64,000 bases of DNA from Luidia sarsii. Lineage: Eukaryota > Echinodermata > Asteroidea > Paxillosida > Luidiidae. The notes under the pieces are model-generated. The model was given only the letters and a program-made list of their open reading frames with translations. It did not search any database and was not told where the DNA came from. Where the stretch lies: NCBI GenBank assembly GCA_949987565.1, contig OX465110.1, positions 15,292,290 to 15,356,289 on the forward strand, given 5' to 3'. Below, piece after piece: positions 58,601 to 64,000 of the stretch. A program made the translations under genes and the position numbers. Position 1 is the first letter of the stretch, and the number at the start of each line of letters is the position of its first letter.

Positions 58601-58918
58601 TTGATTCTAGCAGGACCAAGGTAAAAAGGATGAACAATTACTGACTCCACTAAGAAAAACGAAGCTTCCCAAAATGATTGTGCACTTCAGATCCCTAGAT
58701 GACAGCAGAGAATGAGCCTGACTGTGGTGTTTATTGCAGAGACCCTTTAATAAGCCATTTATCTATCTGTCTATCTGTCTATTCCAGAATTGCAAAATAT
58801 GCCCAAACATCCGCTGCTGGAGTTGGCCATCGGTCACACCATGGAGACCATGAAGCTCATGTCCAAGTACGGTCCGGGCTCCTGTGCCTTCACCAGTGTC
58901 CAGAGCTTCATCCACTGA
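19492..58918 (+). CDS. RANBP9/10: RANBP9/RANBP10 orthologue, full gene model (11 coding exons)
   Basis: The family is a scaffold of the CTLH (GID) E3 ubiquitin ligase and binds many partners through its SPRY domain. Coding exons are 19492-19684, 29967-30078, 49437-49495, 50773-50963, 52160-52261, 54052-54134, 54827-54939, 55179-55916, 57323-57474, 58139-58250 and 58788-58918. All are GT-AG, and phases chain perfectly to TGA (1986 nt, 661 residues plus stop). SPRY spans about residues 36-220 ([54 protein letters not shown]). LisH spans about 247-282 ([12 protein letters not shown]). CTLH spans about 286-342 ([19 protein letters not shown]). A Ser/Pro/His-rich linker precedes a CRA domain from about 535 ([22 protein letters not shown]). 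Length lies between human RANBP10 and RANBP9. [20 protein letters not shown] looks slightly closer to RANBP10. It probably represents the pre-duplication gene. Confidence 0.96.
20485..20610. repeat. Penelope-type tail (family E) fragment
   Basis: Contains TGTTGCAAACTGCTTACT and inverted CTGGCAGGACATTTCTC / GGGACCTGCCAGGATTGAA, a diverged foldback of family E. Other short fragments lie near 21245-21305, 23476-23525, 23940-24060, 34012-34215, 43095-43210, 46195-46345, 47970-48080 and 58535-58620. Confidence 0.7.
22818..22947 (+). repeat. Penelope-type tail (family E) with TACATGTA insertion
   Basis: AAGGTCCTGCTAGGATCGAA continues to TTTTAGTCAGTACATGTAAG, where sibling copies read CAGTAAGCAG. 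The six extra bases sit exactly at a TA. Confidence 0.9.
25375..25700. repeat. Penelope-type tail (family E), long foldback copy
   Basis: A minus-oriented end (TTGCAAACTGCTTACTGAC) is followed by a plus-oriented copy of about 250 bp rich in CCTTT and CTCTTCCCCCTTCC. It ends GAGAAAGGTCCTATTAGGAT. It corresponds to the 3' UTR side of the element at 30196-30656. Confidence 0.8.
27045..28282. mobile_element. Non-autonomous hAT-type DNA transposon
   Basis: 1238 bp with 14-bp terminal inverted repeats TAAGGCTGTTGTCG, flanked by a perfect 8-bp direct repeat ATGTGTAC (27037-27044 and 28283-28290). The TIR start fits the hAT consensus YARNG, and 8 bp is the hAT target-site length. Both ends carry subterminal TGTCGACA and TGTCGCGACA palindromes (about 27055-27135 and 28203-28255). 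The interior has only short frames with no transposase motif that I recognise. It inserted into a TACATG-type word. Confidence 0.92.
29967..30078 (+). CDS. RANBP9/10: RANBP9/10 exon 2
   Basis: Residues 65-101, [20 protein letters not shown] then [16 protein letters not shown], the first strands of the SPRY domain. The acceptor is TTTCAG and the donor is GTAAGG, phase 2. Confidence 0.97.
30196..30524 (-). mobile_element. Penelope-like element 3' untranslated tail (family E)
   Basis: It follows the stop codon of the endonuclease fragment on the minus strand and ends CAAACTGCTTACTGACT (plus-strand view). It contains the hammerhead-like unit TTTGAGAAAGGTCCTGCTAG followed by GATCGAAATG. This copy links family E, scattered over the window, to a Penelope-like parent. 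Confidence 0.75.
30525..30656 (-). pseudogene. Penelope-like element endonuclease C-terminus
   Basis: The minus strand encodes [18 protein letters not shown] and then reaches a stop (30527-30525). This resembles the conserved end of the GIY-YIG endonuclease of Penelope-like elements (R-E-x-x-W-x-x-x-L-x-T-x-x-P-x-G-L-N). The frame is closed upstream by a stop, so only a 5'-truncated remnant survives. The reverse-transcriptase part is absent. Confidence 0.72.
30800..31020 (+). repeat. SINE body fragment
   Basis: Contains GTTTGCATCTGAATAAAATG, CAATGGTTAAATGCTTCTGA and CTGGCACCCTAATCCCAGT, as in the SINE copies at 10098 and 56020. The tRNA-like part is missing here. Confidence 0.7.
31176..31395 (+). 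repeat. Second tRNA-SINE family, diverged copy
   Basis: GCACTAGAAACCAGGAG, then GACCGAGTCCTGCCC (B-box-like), then TTTTGTCAGCAGG and a CATGCAGTCACT tail. It matches the copies at 31455 and 50205. It is interrupted by TACATG words. Confidence 0.65.
31455..31660 (+). repeat. Second tRNA-SINE family, copy
   Basis: CGACCTTGACCAGCTTTGA, GCACTAGAAAGCAGGAGTC, GAGGTTTGAGTCCAACC (B box) and TTTCAGCAGGCAATTGGGC. The related copies at 50205 and 50505 keep the same order. Confidence 0.72.
32063..32460 (+). mobile_element. MITE family A with TA-site insertions
   Basis: 398 bp with TTAA at both ends. Compared with the intact copy at 8008-8376 it carries extra bases at 32215-32237 and TACATGTA at 32377-32384, each starting and ending in TA. 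Removing them restores the length of the reference copy. Confidence 0.9.
34352..34515. repeat. Penelope-type tail foldback with interrupted loop
   Basis: GTGGGCCTGACATTTCCATC is followed by its complementary arm. The arm reads CCTGCTACATGTGTAGGATC instead of the CCTGCTAGGATC found elsewhere. The extra bases lie between two TA dinucleotides (34418-34427). Confidence 0.85.
35548..36145 (+). pseudogene. Non-LTR retrotransposon reverse transcriptase, decayed
   Basis: Successive frames give [42 protein letters not shown] and later VDDLTLVE, which are the fingers and palm motifs of a non-LTR (Jockey/CR1-like) reverse transcriptase. Stops and frameshifts interrupt it, including a poly-G run near 35812-35822. 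About 72 bp of TACATG-type words separate the tyrosine codon of the active-site motif (ending at 36040) from the V-D-D codons (from 36113). Confidence 0.82.
39633..39954. mobile_element. MITE family B, complete copy
   Basis: 322 bp from TAAAGGCCCTATACAACATT to AATGTTGTATTGGGCCTTTA. The termini are complementary. It includes TTTTAGCTCAAGTGGTAATC and CCACAGTTTTTGTGTTAAAC and shows no coding frame. Confidence 0.85.
41913..42111. mobile_element. Short MITE with GCGTTTCCACTGGACT ends
   Basis: The left terminus GCGTTTCCACTGGACT is complementary to the right AGTCCAGTGGAAATGC. Internal copies of AGTCCAGTGGAAACGG and several GGTTACTTTT/AAGTAACC words suggest nested units. It is noncoding. Confidence 0.75.
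47238..47697. mobile_element. MITE with TGTGACCCG ends
   Basis: About 460 bp. Left TGTGACCCGTCACAGC and ATGAGGAATA are mirrored by right TATTCCTCAT and GCCGGGTCACA. It is AT-rich inside with a poly-A tract at about 47577-47600. No transposase is seen. Confidence 0.78.
48905..49085. repeat. Foldback family C, decayed copy
   Basis: GCTGGAGGTTTGCATTG, GACTGTGGCTCTGAA, GCGTTTCGAGTAGTGTGTAC and CTGCCCGTCC keep family order with many substitutions. Confidence 0.65.
49437..49495 (+). CDS. RANBP9/10: RANBP9/10 exon 3
   Basis: A 59-nt SPRY exon encoding [19 protein letters not shown] (residues 102-121 including split glycines). The acceptor is CTGCAG and the donor is GTAAAT. Confidence 0.96.
49933..50100. 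repeat. Penelope-type tail foldback (family E)
   Basis: A minus-oriented arm from CAAAAATGTTGCAAACTGC to CTCAAAGGCAGAG is followed by the complementary plus arm ending GGATCGAAACATCTGG, with a short loop at about 50042-50053. Confidence 0.88.
50205..50365 (+). repeat. Second tRNA-SINE family
   Basis: GCGACCTTGGCTAGCTCATT then GCGTTCAAATCTCGCC (B box), with the tail TTTTTTCAGCAGGCAATTGG. It is flanked by TACATG words at its 3' end. Confidence 0.78.
50505..50645 (+). repeat. Second tRNA-SINE family, variant
   Basis: ACGACCTCGACCAGCTCGGT, GTCCAGTGGTTAAGACG (A box), GAGTCGCGAATCCCGCC (B box) and TTTTCATCAGGCACCGGGC. Confidence 0.78.
50773..50963 (+). CDS. RANBP9/10: RANBP9/10 exon 4
   Basis: Residues 122-185, the SPRY core: [40 protein letters not shown] and [18 protein letters not shown]. 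The acceptor is CCGCAG and the donor is GTGAGT, ending in phase 0. Confidence 0.98.
51095..51359. repeat. Inverted pair of tRNA-SINE heads, copy 2
   Basis: An antisense unit (51095-51168) and a sense unit (51281-51359) face each other across the spacer also found at 1558-1665. Here the spacer carries TACATGTA (51244-51251) where copy 1 has TA. The sense A box has a small insertion (AATGCCTGA). Confidence 0.88.
51360..51455 (+). repeat. Penelope-type tail joined to the tRNA head
   Basis: About 30 bp after the B box the sequence becomes CTGCCTTTGAGAAAGGTCCT, then GCTAGGATTGAAACGTCTGG and CACTAAATTTTGAGATTT, the family E tail. This gives a tRNA-Penelope chimera in SINE layout. Confidence 0.8.
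51690..51872. repeat. C-rich minisatellite
   Basis: Units related to CCATCCCCCACTCCC and CACCCCCACTCCCC. The complementary strand has many G runs of four to six and could form G-quadruplexes. It lies in intron 4 of RANBP9/10. Confidence 0.92.
52160..52261 (+). CDS. RANBP9/10: RANBP9/10 exon 5
   Basis: Residues 186-219, [20 protein letters not shown] then [10 protein letters not shown], the end of the SPRY domain. The acceptor is CCCAG and the donor is GTTGGT, phase 0. Confidence 0.97.
52285..52860. repeat. (TCTCTGTC/TCTCTGCC)n pyrimidine-rich satellite
   Basis: Starts right after the exon 5 donor and runs with little interruption for about 460 bp (to about 52750), then more loosely. The open frames on both strands (Leu/Ser/Cys-rich or Arg/Glu/Thr-rich) are compositional. 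Confidence 0.95.
53610..54051. repeat. Polypyrimidine (CT)n satellite merging with the exon 6 acceptor
   Basis: About 440 bp of CTCTCCCTC-type sequence on the plus strand ends at TTCTCTTTAAG, the 3' splice site of exon 6. It is far longer than a normal pyrimidine tract. Confidence 0.95.
54052..54134 (+). CDS. RANBP9/10: RANBP9/10 exon 6
   Basis: Residues 220-246, [20 protein letters not shown] then EWQTTLH. It aligns without gaps to the segment between SPRY and LisH of the human proteins, though the family's REW has become EMR. The donor is GTGTGA, phase 2. Confidence 0.93.
54250..54475 (-). repeat. tRNA-derived SINE (antisense)
   Basis: The reverse-complement B box (GGACTCAACCTCTGG, diverged) and A box lie at about 54275-54340. 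The body follows with TTTAATCATTAATTGCTG and ATCTCCAGGGATCACA. Confidence 0.75.
54827..54939 (+). CDS. RANBP9/10: RANBP9/10 exon 7
   Basis: Residues 247-284, [20 protein letters not shown] and [13 protein letters not shown]: the LisH dimerisation motif. The acceptor is TTTCAG and the donor is GTAAAT, phase 1. Confidence 0.97.
55179..55916 (+). CDS. RANBP9/10: RANBP9/10 exon 8 (CTLH and linker)
   Basis: Residues 285-530. The CTLH helices come first ([37 protein letters not shown]). A linker of about 190 residues follows, rich in Ser, Pro and Gly, with an eight-Ser run, an eight-His run (at about 55778-55802) and repeated NGS/NGSxP motifs. The exon is very GC-rich compared with surrounding introns. 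The linker length and His run are lineage features I do not recall from vertebrates. The acceptor is GGCAG and the donor is GTAGGG. Confidence 0.96.
56025..56600 (+). repeat. Composite SINE: two tRNA-like units plus Penelope-type tail
   Basis: The first tRNA-like unit (56031-56092) has TAGCTCACTTGGTAGAGCGG and GGGTTCAAATCCTGG. The SINE body follows (GATCCCTGGAGATGTATGGC). The second tRNA-like unit (56378-56445) has AAGCTCAGATGGTAAGAGTG and AGGTTCAAGACCTGG. After it come TTGACTAAAATGACC and the diverged family E motif AACATTTCAATCCAGGCAGA. Confidence 0.8.
56952..57181. repeat. Foldback family C, long hairpin with hammerhead-like motif
   Basis: The arms of about 110 bp include GGAAGGTTTGCGGTGACACC and its complement. 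At 57071-57103 the plus strand reads CTGATGA, one C, stem GGGTAG/CTACCC, then GAAAC. The opposite arm carries the same motif inverted (CTGACGA on the minus strand at about 57060). Confidence 0.88.
57323..57474 (+). CDS. RANBP9/10: RANBP9/10 exon 9
   Basis: Residues 531-581, [20 protein letters not shown] and [20 protein letters not shown]. This is the start of the CRA domain. The acceptor is CCCAG and the donor is GTCAGT, phase 0. Confidence 0.97.
57520..58040. repeat. Degenerate tandem repeat around GACTCAGACT
   Basis: Units of variable length carry GACTCAGACTTGGACTAGTC, CTTATTTTCCATGACTC and ACTCATC. It fills intron 9 almost completely. Confidence 0.88.
58139..58250 (+). CDS. RANBP9/10: RANBP9/10 exon 10
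   Basis: Residues 582-618, [20 protein letters not shown] then [17 protein letters not shown], the most conserved CRA segment. The acceptor is TTTCAG and the donor is GTGAGT. Confidence 0.98.
58788..58918 (+). CDS. RANBP9/10: RANBP9/10 exon 11 with stop
   Basis: Residues 619-661, [20 protein letters not shown] through FTSVQSFIH and TGA at 58916-58918. It corresponds to the family C-terminus, which ends near DYLH in human. The acceptor is TTCCAG. Confidence 0.96.
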
Positions 58919-61500
58919 CCCCGATCCCACCCCGGGTTGTCCCCTCACACTCACACCCTCTCACCCCTCCCCCCTCCTCCCTCCCCCTCCCTCTCCCTCC
59001 TCCCTCCTCCCTCCTCCCTCCTCCCTTGCTCACTCGACGCTCAACTCAAACTCAATGACTCCTCGCGTTCCCCTCTGCATTGCGGGTCTGATCTCCTGTT
59101 TAGTAAACACCTGCACACCCCTACCCCTCCCCCTCCCCCCCCTCTCCGATAACATCCCATTACAAGACAGAACTTCCACCCACCCCCGTGTCAATCATAC
59201 AATAGTGGACCTTGTTTGGAAAAGCAGTGAAATCACTTGCACCCTCCGAATTGGTTACGCCCGCCACGTGTCAAGTCTAAACGACTCTTAAAACTCCCGG
59301 TGAATTAATGAATCCCAGGGAATTCTGCGCTCGGACGGTCGTCAGATCTTTCTCACCCGAGAATGAAGCGGTGATGGGAAACAGCACGTATGTACAGCAT
59401 TCCGGGATTAAATTGGAGCACTTAGTGAGACCCCCTGGCCTGACTCCTTCAGGAAGACTTCGCCGGACCCAGTCGACGTGTATCAGTGGTTGGCGAGGAA
59501 ATGAAGGATTCAAGCAACTGCCCGCAGGATCTTATGCTTGCAGCATTAGCATAGATATTGGCGCATAATGCTGTAAGCGTGATGGCAGTAAGTGGATTGT
59601 CTGCAGGTCACTGGCACAGTCATATTGCCAACCCCCTACTGTGGAGCGTTCATGCTTTACACGTTCATGTACATAGAACCAGACTACTTGTACAGCAGCA
59701 CTGTACCCAAACAGAGAGTTCACCCACACAAAAAAAGAGGAAAATTCCCCAGAAGTCCTAAAGGGCTTCGTGCTTGACTCCGGATTTGAACTGAGGCCAT
59801 GCGTGTTAGGATGGCCACCTTTGTTTGTGTGGAAAGAGTGTTGGTTGGACCCGATTTGTGTTTTTAATGAAAGTGATGGAGACGGCGAAAGATTAGAAAT
59901 TTGAAAAAACGGGGGACGCGAGATTGTCAATGACCAGTCCATTGATGCTTTGGTGGTGTACAGTGCCTTGGAAATTCGGTTGTAAGTAGGCCGGAGTCGT
60001 ATCAGAGGGATGAATACACTTTGGTATGGGTGGATGGTTCCAAGACTAGCTCTTACAGAGCTGAAAGGAAAGAACGTATTGGCCAGGCCTGATTGTGGGG
60101 TGTTTTTTTTTATAGTAAGTTTGGCATGAGTTCAGAAATAACTTATTTCTTTCTTTCTTCTTTAAAAAAGAATAATACATCAAAAAAATCATCTGTCCTG
60201 AAGAGATTTTGCCAGTGAATTCTCCGACTCTGAAATTAGTCTGTGTAGCTTGATTTGGCTTTTGTGACAGCTCTTCTCTTTTTGCTTGCCACTAGAGGGC
60301 GCCAGACAGTGAACGCATCCCATACTGGCGGCTCACTAGTCCACAGCGCGATTTCAACGATAGCACCCATGTCGCTTCTCAATCCATGACATACATCGCC
60401 ATCAAAAAGCCCCCCCCCCCAAACAAAAATAAATCAATAAAAAAATATCCTCATTCCCCCAAAAGTGAGTCTAGATAATTCACCCCCTCCAACTGAAAAA
60501 AAAGAAGACCCCCTTGTAAAGTTGTACCAAAAGGTCCCATCTTCAAATCCTACCTCCTGCCATAATTAGAAAAGTAAAGTGTAATTCCCTCCACAAATCA
60601 GACAGTGTTATGCCTTTCAAATAAAGTCATTCTCCTCCAGATTCTGTCTCCAAAGATTCTGTCTGAACTTCAAAAAGTCAAAGTGACCTTGCAAACTGGT
60701 CGCCTCATCTCAACTCTACCATCTTGGGGTTTGTTTTGTTTTGTAATTTAAAAGCATGGACTCCGGCAAGTCAAGGGCGTTGATCCAATGTCAGATCGAT
60801 GCCCTCTCCTTGCACGGTCTGGTGCTTGGGTGTGCATACCCAATGCGGGGAGACGGCCAGCCGAACCGATTCAAATACCTCATGGCTTTTGCGAGATGGC
60901 AACTGTAAATCAGAGAACTGGGAGGAAAAAAAAAAAAGCAAGATGATTGAAGATATTGTACATAACAGATTCTAGTGGGTTGCTCAAATGGCTGCTCCAT
61001 CTGACTGGTCTAGTCTGGCAAGGCACAGGCAGTCTTTTTTCTATATATATATATTTTAGGGGGCTGTACATTTTAACAAGTTTTTGCAGAAGAGTCCCGG
61101 TTTTTTCCCCTTTCACCTAGCCTTCCTCCCATACCCACCCCTCCATTGTTCAGATCCTGTGCTCCCACATCCCTCCTCCCCTCCCGAGTTTTGATAATTC
61201 AGTGCAAGAAAGAAGGAAGAGATTGTTGGTTTCTTCTTGAAATTTCTCGACACTGTTTTGGCGGTGGAAGACAAGGAAAGCATTCTGAAAAGCACTTCGA
61301 TACGTGGCCTGTTTGTAACACAAAAACCAGAAGTATTAAACCTTATCAGCCCACTCAACGCCACACTCTCCCGGTAAACTGTGAAAACGACCCGCTGTGA
61401 TCTCGTGAAGGGTGTGACTTGAAATTGAAAGAGAAAAGGAAAACAGAAAGAAAAAGAAATAAACAACCAACAAATGCAATCAAAATTTTTTGTTTTTGTT
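58919..61500 (+). other. RANBP9/10 3' UTR (extent uncertain)
   Basis: Begins with a C/T-rich stretch (about 58950-59030). No further open frame is convincing. Possible polyadenylation signals AATAAA lie at 60428-60433, 60436-60441, 60620-60625 and 61458-61463. The last is followed by a T-rich stretch at about 61480-61505, so it is the best candidate for the major end, but which is used cannot be told from sequence. Confidence 0.6.
61458..61463 (+). terminator. RANBP9/10: Candidate polyadenylation signal
   Basis: AATAAA within a purine-rich stretch, followed about 20 bp later by T-rich DNA (TTTTTTGTTTTTG), the usual layout of a cleavage and polyadenylation site. Confidence 0.45.
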
Positions 61501-61886
61501 TTTTAAAGACAAAGGTCCAATTATTTAATGAACGTGTTTGAAAATAAGGCAGAAGTAAGGTTTTATGTTATTTGTAAATTTATAAATTACTGACTAGCGT
61601 AGAGATTTTTAATGACAAATGAATTATAATTTTTTTGGTTGGTTTCCGTAGCATTTATTCTGTGTATTTCCTGCCCAGTCTGACCCCAGGGGCTTGTGTA
61701 ACTGCTGCCGTACATACTGAGTGAACTCCAGGTTTATTTTTTCCTTTTTTTGTTTGGTATTATTTCTTTCTTTTCTTTTTTGCTGGGGAGGAGGTTCTAA
61801 ATTTTCACAAATTTATTGAGAGGGACGTCTTCATTTCTCTTTGGAAATTGTCACCTCAGGCCAGTTGTATGATTGTATACGTGTTC

Positions 61887-62785
61887 ATGGCCATGAGTGT
61901 AAGTATGAGTACTTGGCCATGAGTACAAGTATGAGTGCTTGGCTATGAGTACAAGTATGAGTACTTGGCTATGAGTACAAGTATGAGTACTTGGCCATGA
62001 GTACAAGTATGAGTACTTGGCCATGAGTACAAGTATGAGTACTTATCCATGAGCATAAGTATGAATACTTGGCTATGAGTACAAGTATAATTACTTGGCC
62101 ATGAGTACAAGTATGAGTGCTTGGCCATTAGTACAAGTATGAGTACTTGGCCATGAGTACAAGTATGAGTACTTGGCCATGAGTATAAGTATGAGTACTT
62201 GGCCATGAGTACAAGTATGAGTACTTGTCCATGAGCATAAGTATGAGTACTTGGCCATGAGTACAAGTATGAGTACTTGGCCATTAGTACAAGTATGAGT
62301 ACTTGGCCATGAGTACAAGTATGAGTGCTTGGCCATTAGTACAAGTATGAGTACTTGGCCATGAGTACAAGTATGAGTACTTGGCCATGAGTATAAGTAT
62401 GAGTACTTGGCCATGAGTACAAGTATGAGTACTTGTCCATGAGTACAAGTATGAGTACTTGTCCATGAGCATAAGTATGAGTACTTGGCCATGAGTACAA
62501 GTATGAGTACTTGTCCATGAGTACAAGTATGAGTACTTGTCCATGAGCATAAGTGTGAGTACTTGGCCATGAGTACAAGTATGAGTACTTGGCCATGCAT
62601 GAGTACAAGTATGAGTACGTGGCTATGAGTACAAGTATGAGTACGTGGCCATGAGTACAAGTATGAGTACTTGTCCATGAGCATACCGGTAAGTGTGAGT
62701 ACTTGGCCATGAGTACAAGTATGAGTACTTGTCCATGAGCATACCGGTAAGTGTGAGTACTTGGCCATGAGTACAAGTATGAGCA
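61887..62785. repeat. 26-bp minisatellite, about 34 copies
   Basis: The unit is close to GAGTACTTGG + CCATGAGTACAAGTAT, itself made of two related halves (GAGTACAAGTAT and GAGTACTTGGCCAT). Variants GTCCATGAGCATAAG and ACCGGTAAG recur in blocks, showing a higher-order pattern. Long Tyr/Leu/Ser/Thr frames on the minus strand are artefacts of the unit. Confidence 0.95.
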
Positions 62786-62934
62786 ATCGAGCCATTACAA
62801 TCGAGCCAAACAATTTCCCCCAAATAGAAGAGTATGGGTACAAATGCAAATATTTGGTTTGACACGGTGTATGAGCGCATGTCCACAAGTTTGAGCACAA
62901 TTATAAACAAGTATCAGTTGAAGTACAGATACTG

Positions 62935-63115
62935 CATGGGTGGGGCCATAGTTGAACAGTAAGAGCATTCGTCAGAAGGTTGCTGGTTGGAATCCCACTC
63001 ATACCTGAAGCAGGAATAACTCTGTCCTCTCAGCAGCAAATAGGCACCCGGTTTTCTTCAGAGCCGGGGGCAATGTTAAAGGGGGCGAGGAAAGAAACTG
63101 GCCACCCTCGTCATG
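62935..63115 (+). repeat. tRNA-like SINE, third family
   Basis: CATAGTTGAACAGTAAGAGC (A-box-like) and GCTGGTTGGAATCCCACTC (B-box-like), then CAGCAGCAAATAGGCACCCG. I see only one copy in the window. Confidence 0.6.
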
Positions 63116-64000
63116 CTGTGGCTTTGTAAATGTGCATCTCTAAAAAGGCTCATTCTCAACACTATAATAATAGTATGGGACACCCTTTACCTTTTTACAT
63201 ATATACTTCAATGCTACCTTATGCAAAGCATGCTTTTTTCCCCCAATGGTCTGCCTATACAATACGCTTTCTGTTAATCTCAAATATTGTTCTTTTTTTA
63301 GGGTGGGGATGGGTGACTTTGATTGTTTTGGATGTTTTTGAGCCAGGTGGAACTGTTGTTTGTTGATTTTCAATTGCAATATTTGCAATGGCCTTTGGTT
63401 TGGAATGGAACCTTGTTTTATGGATAGGATTTGTCCAGTCAATGACAGTCCTCTGTGACAATTCAAAGTTAAATTGGATTGATAACCAAGATTTCAAAAG
63501 TTTAAAAAAGTCCAGCATTGAAATTTGGCCCCAAATAAAAAGAATTGTAGCATTTTCCTCGGTGTTTTTTTTAATGGTCTCTGCAATTGACATTTAATCA
63601 CTTCAATCCATGCAACAGAACTGTTTTGCTTTGTTGCTAACCATCAAACTTTTTTTTGACATTTTGTGTGGGGATGTAATTTGCAAGTTTTCAGTTTTTA
63701 TGCTAATAAGAATTTCAATATTCATGAGCAAATTTGTGACGCCATCACAGGATCATGCAATAGAAACCCAATTTGTTTTGTACAAAAGTTTCTGAAAATT
63801 TCTGGGTTTTTTTCCTGCAGATCCCTAAACCTGTTGATTTACTGCCAAAATGTATACTTCATAATCATTTTAGTGAAGTAGTTTTTCATCAAACCTAATC
63901 CAGAGGGATAAATTTGCAGTTTGAACGTTAATGTTTATCTTATGTTTTTAAAACTGTGGGTTCCTGACATGACCTTACAATAGCGCCCTCATTTTTTGGC
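63116..64000. other. AT-rich DNA without recognisable gene
   Basis: Short open frames only, none with family resemblance or convincing splice context. The last 40 bases (CTGACATGACCTTACAATAG, then GCCCTCATTTT) repeat a segment at about 58458-58490, so an interspersed repeat begins near the window edge. Confidence 0.7.

Noticed and set aside
61943..62910. YSYLYSWPSTHT-type open frames on the minus strand
   Set aside because: Direct translation of the 26-bp minisatellite.

Overview
The window is eukaryotic nuclear DNA: two intron-rich genes with GT-AG junctions, and many SINEs, foldback elements and satellites. The proteins are animal. Repeat content, intron sizes and a single RANBP9/10-type gene suggest an invertebrate deuterostome (echinoderm, hemichordate or cephalochordate). 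I cannot fix the species from sequence alone.

Layout. (1) 1-1085: minisatellite downstream of the first gene. (2) 1168-17955, minus strand: a TSNAXIP1 (translin-associated factor X-interacting protein 1) orthologue. I rebuilt it as 16 coding exons with unbroken reading phase (769 codons plus stop). Its introns hold a 16-bp and a 21-bp minisatellite, a (CCA/CAT)n tract, MITEs, SINEs and foldback repeats. (3) 17956-19491: a 1.5-kb divergent intergenic region with an RFX X-box-like site 95 bp upstream of the TSNAXIP1 start. (4) 19492-58918, plus strand: a RANBP9/RANBP10 orthologue (SPRY-LisH-CTLH-CRA; CTLH/GID ubiquitin-ligase scaffold). I rebuilt it as 11 coding exons (661 codons plus stop). 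Introns 1 and 2 (10.3 and 19.4 kb) are saturated with TACATG-type words. (5) 58919-64000: 3' UTR with several AATAAA signals, a 26-bp minisatellite, a SINE and AT-rich DNA.

The two genes lie head to head. RANBP10 and TSNAXIP1 are also head-to-head neighbours on human 16q22.1, so this looks like an ancient microsyntenic pair.

The most unusual signal is the TACATG landscape in RANBP introns 1-2. Paired copies of the same repeat families, one interrupted and one not, show the sequence TA becoming TACATGTA at precise points. This is the form of the known excision footprint of Tc1-type transposons. An old reverse-transcriptase pseudogene is interrupted by about 72 bp that divides almost entirely into such TA-word-TA units. 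My hypothesis is that the whole landscape is layered excision scars, each creating new TA targets. Other notable items are a Penelope-like element 3' end (GIY-YIG C-terminus plus a hammerhead-like motif), SINEs joining a tRNA head to that same Penelope-type tail, inverted tRNA-SINE dimers, and a non-autonomous hAT element with a perfect 8-bp target duplication.
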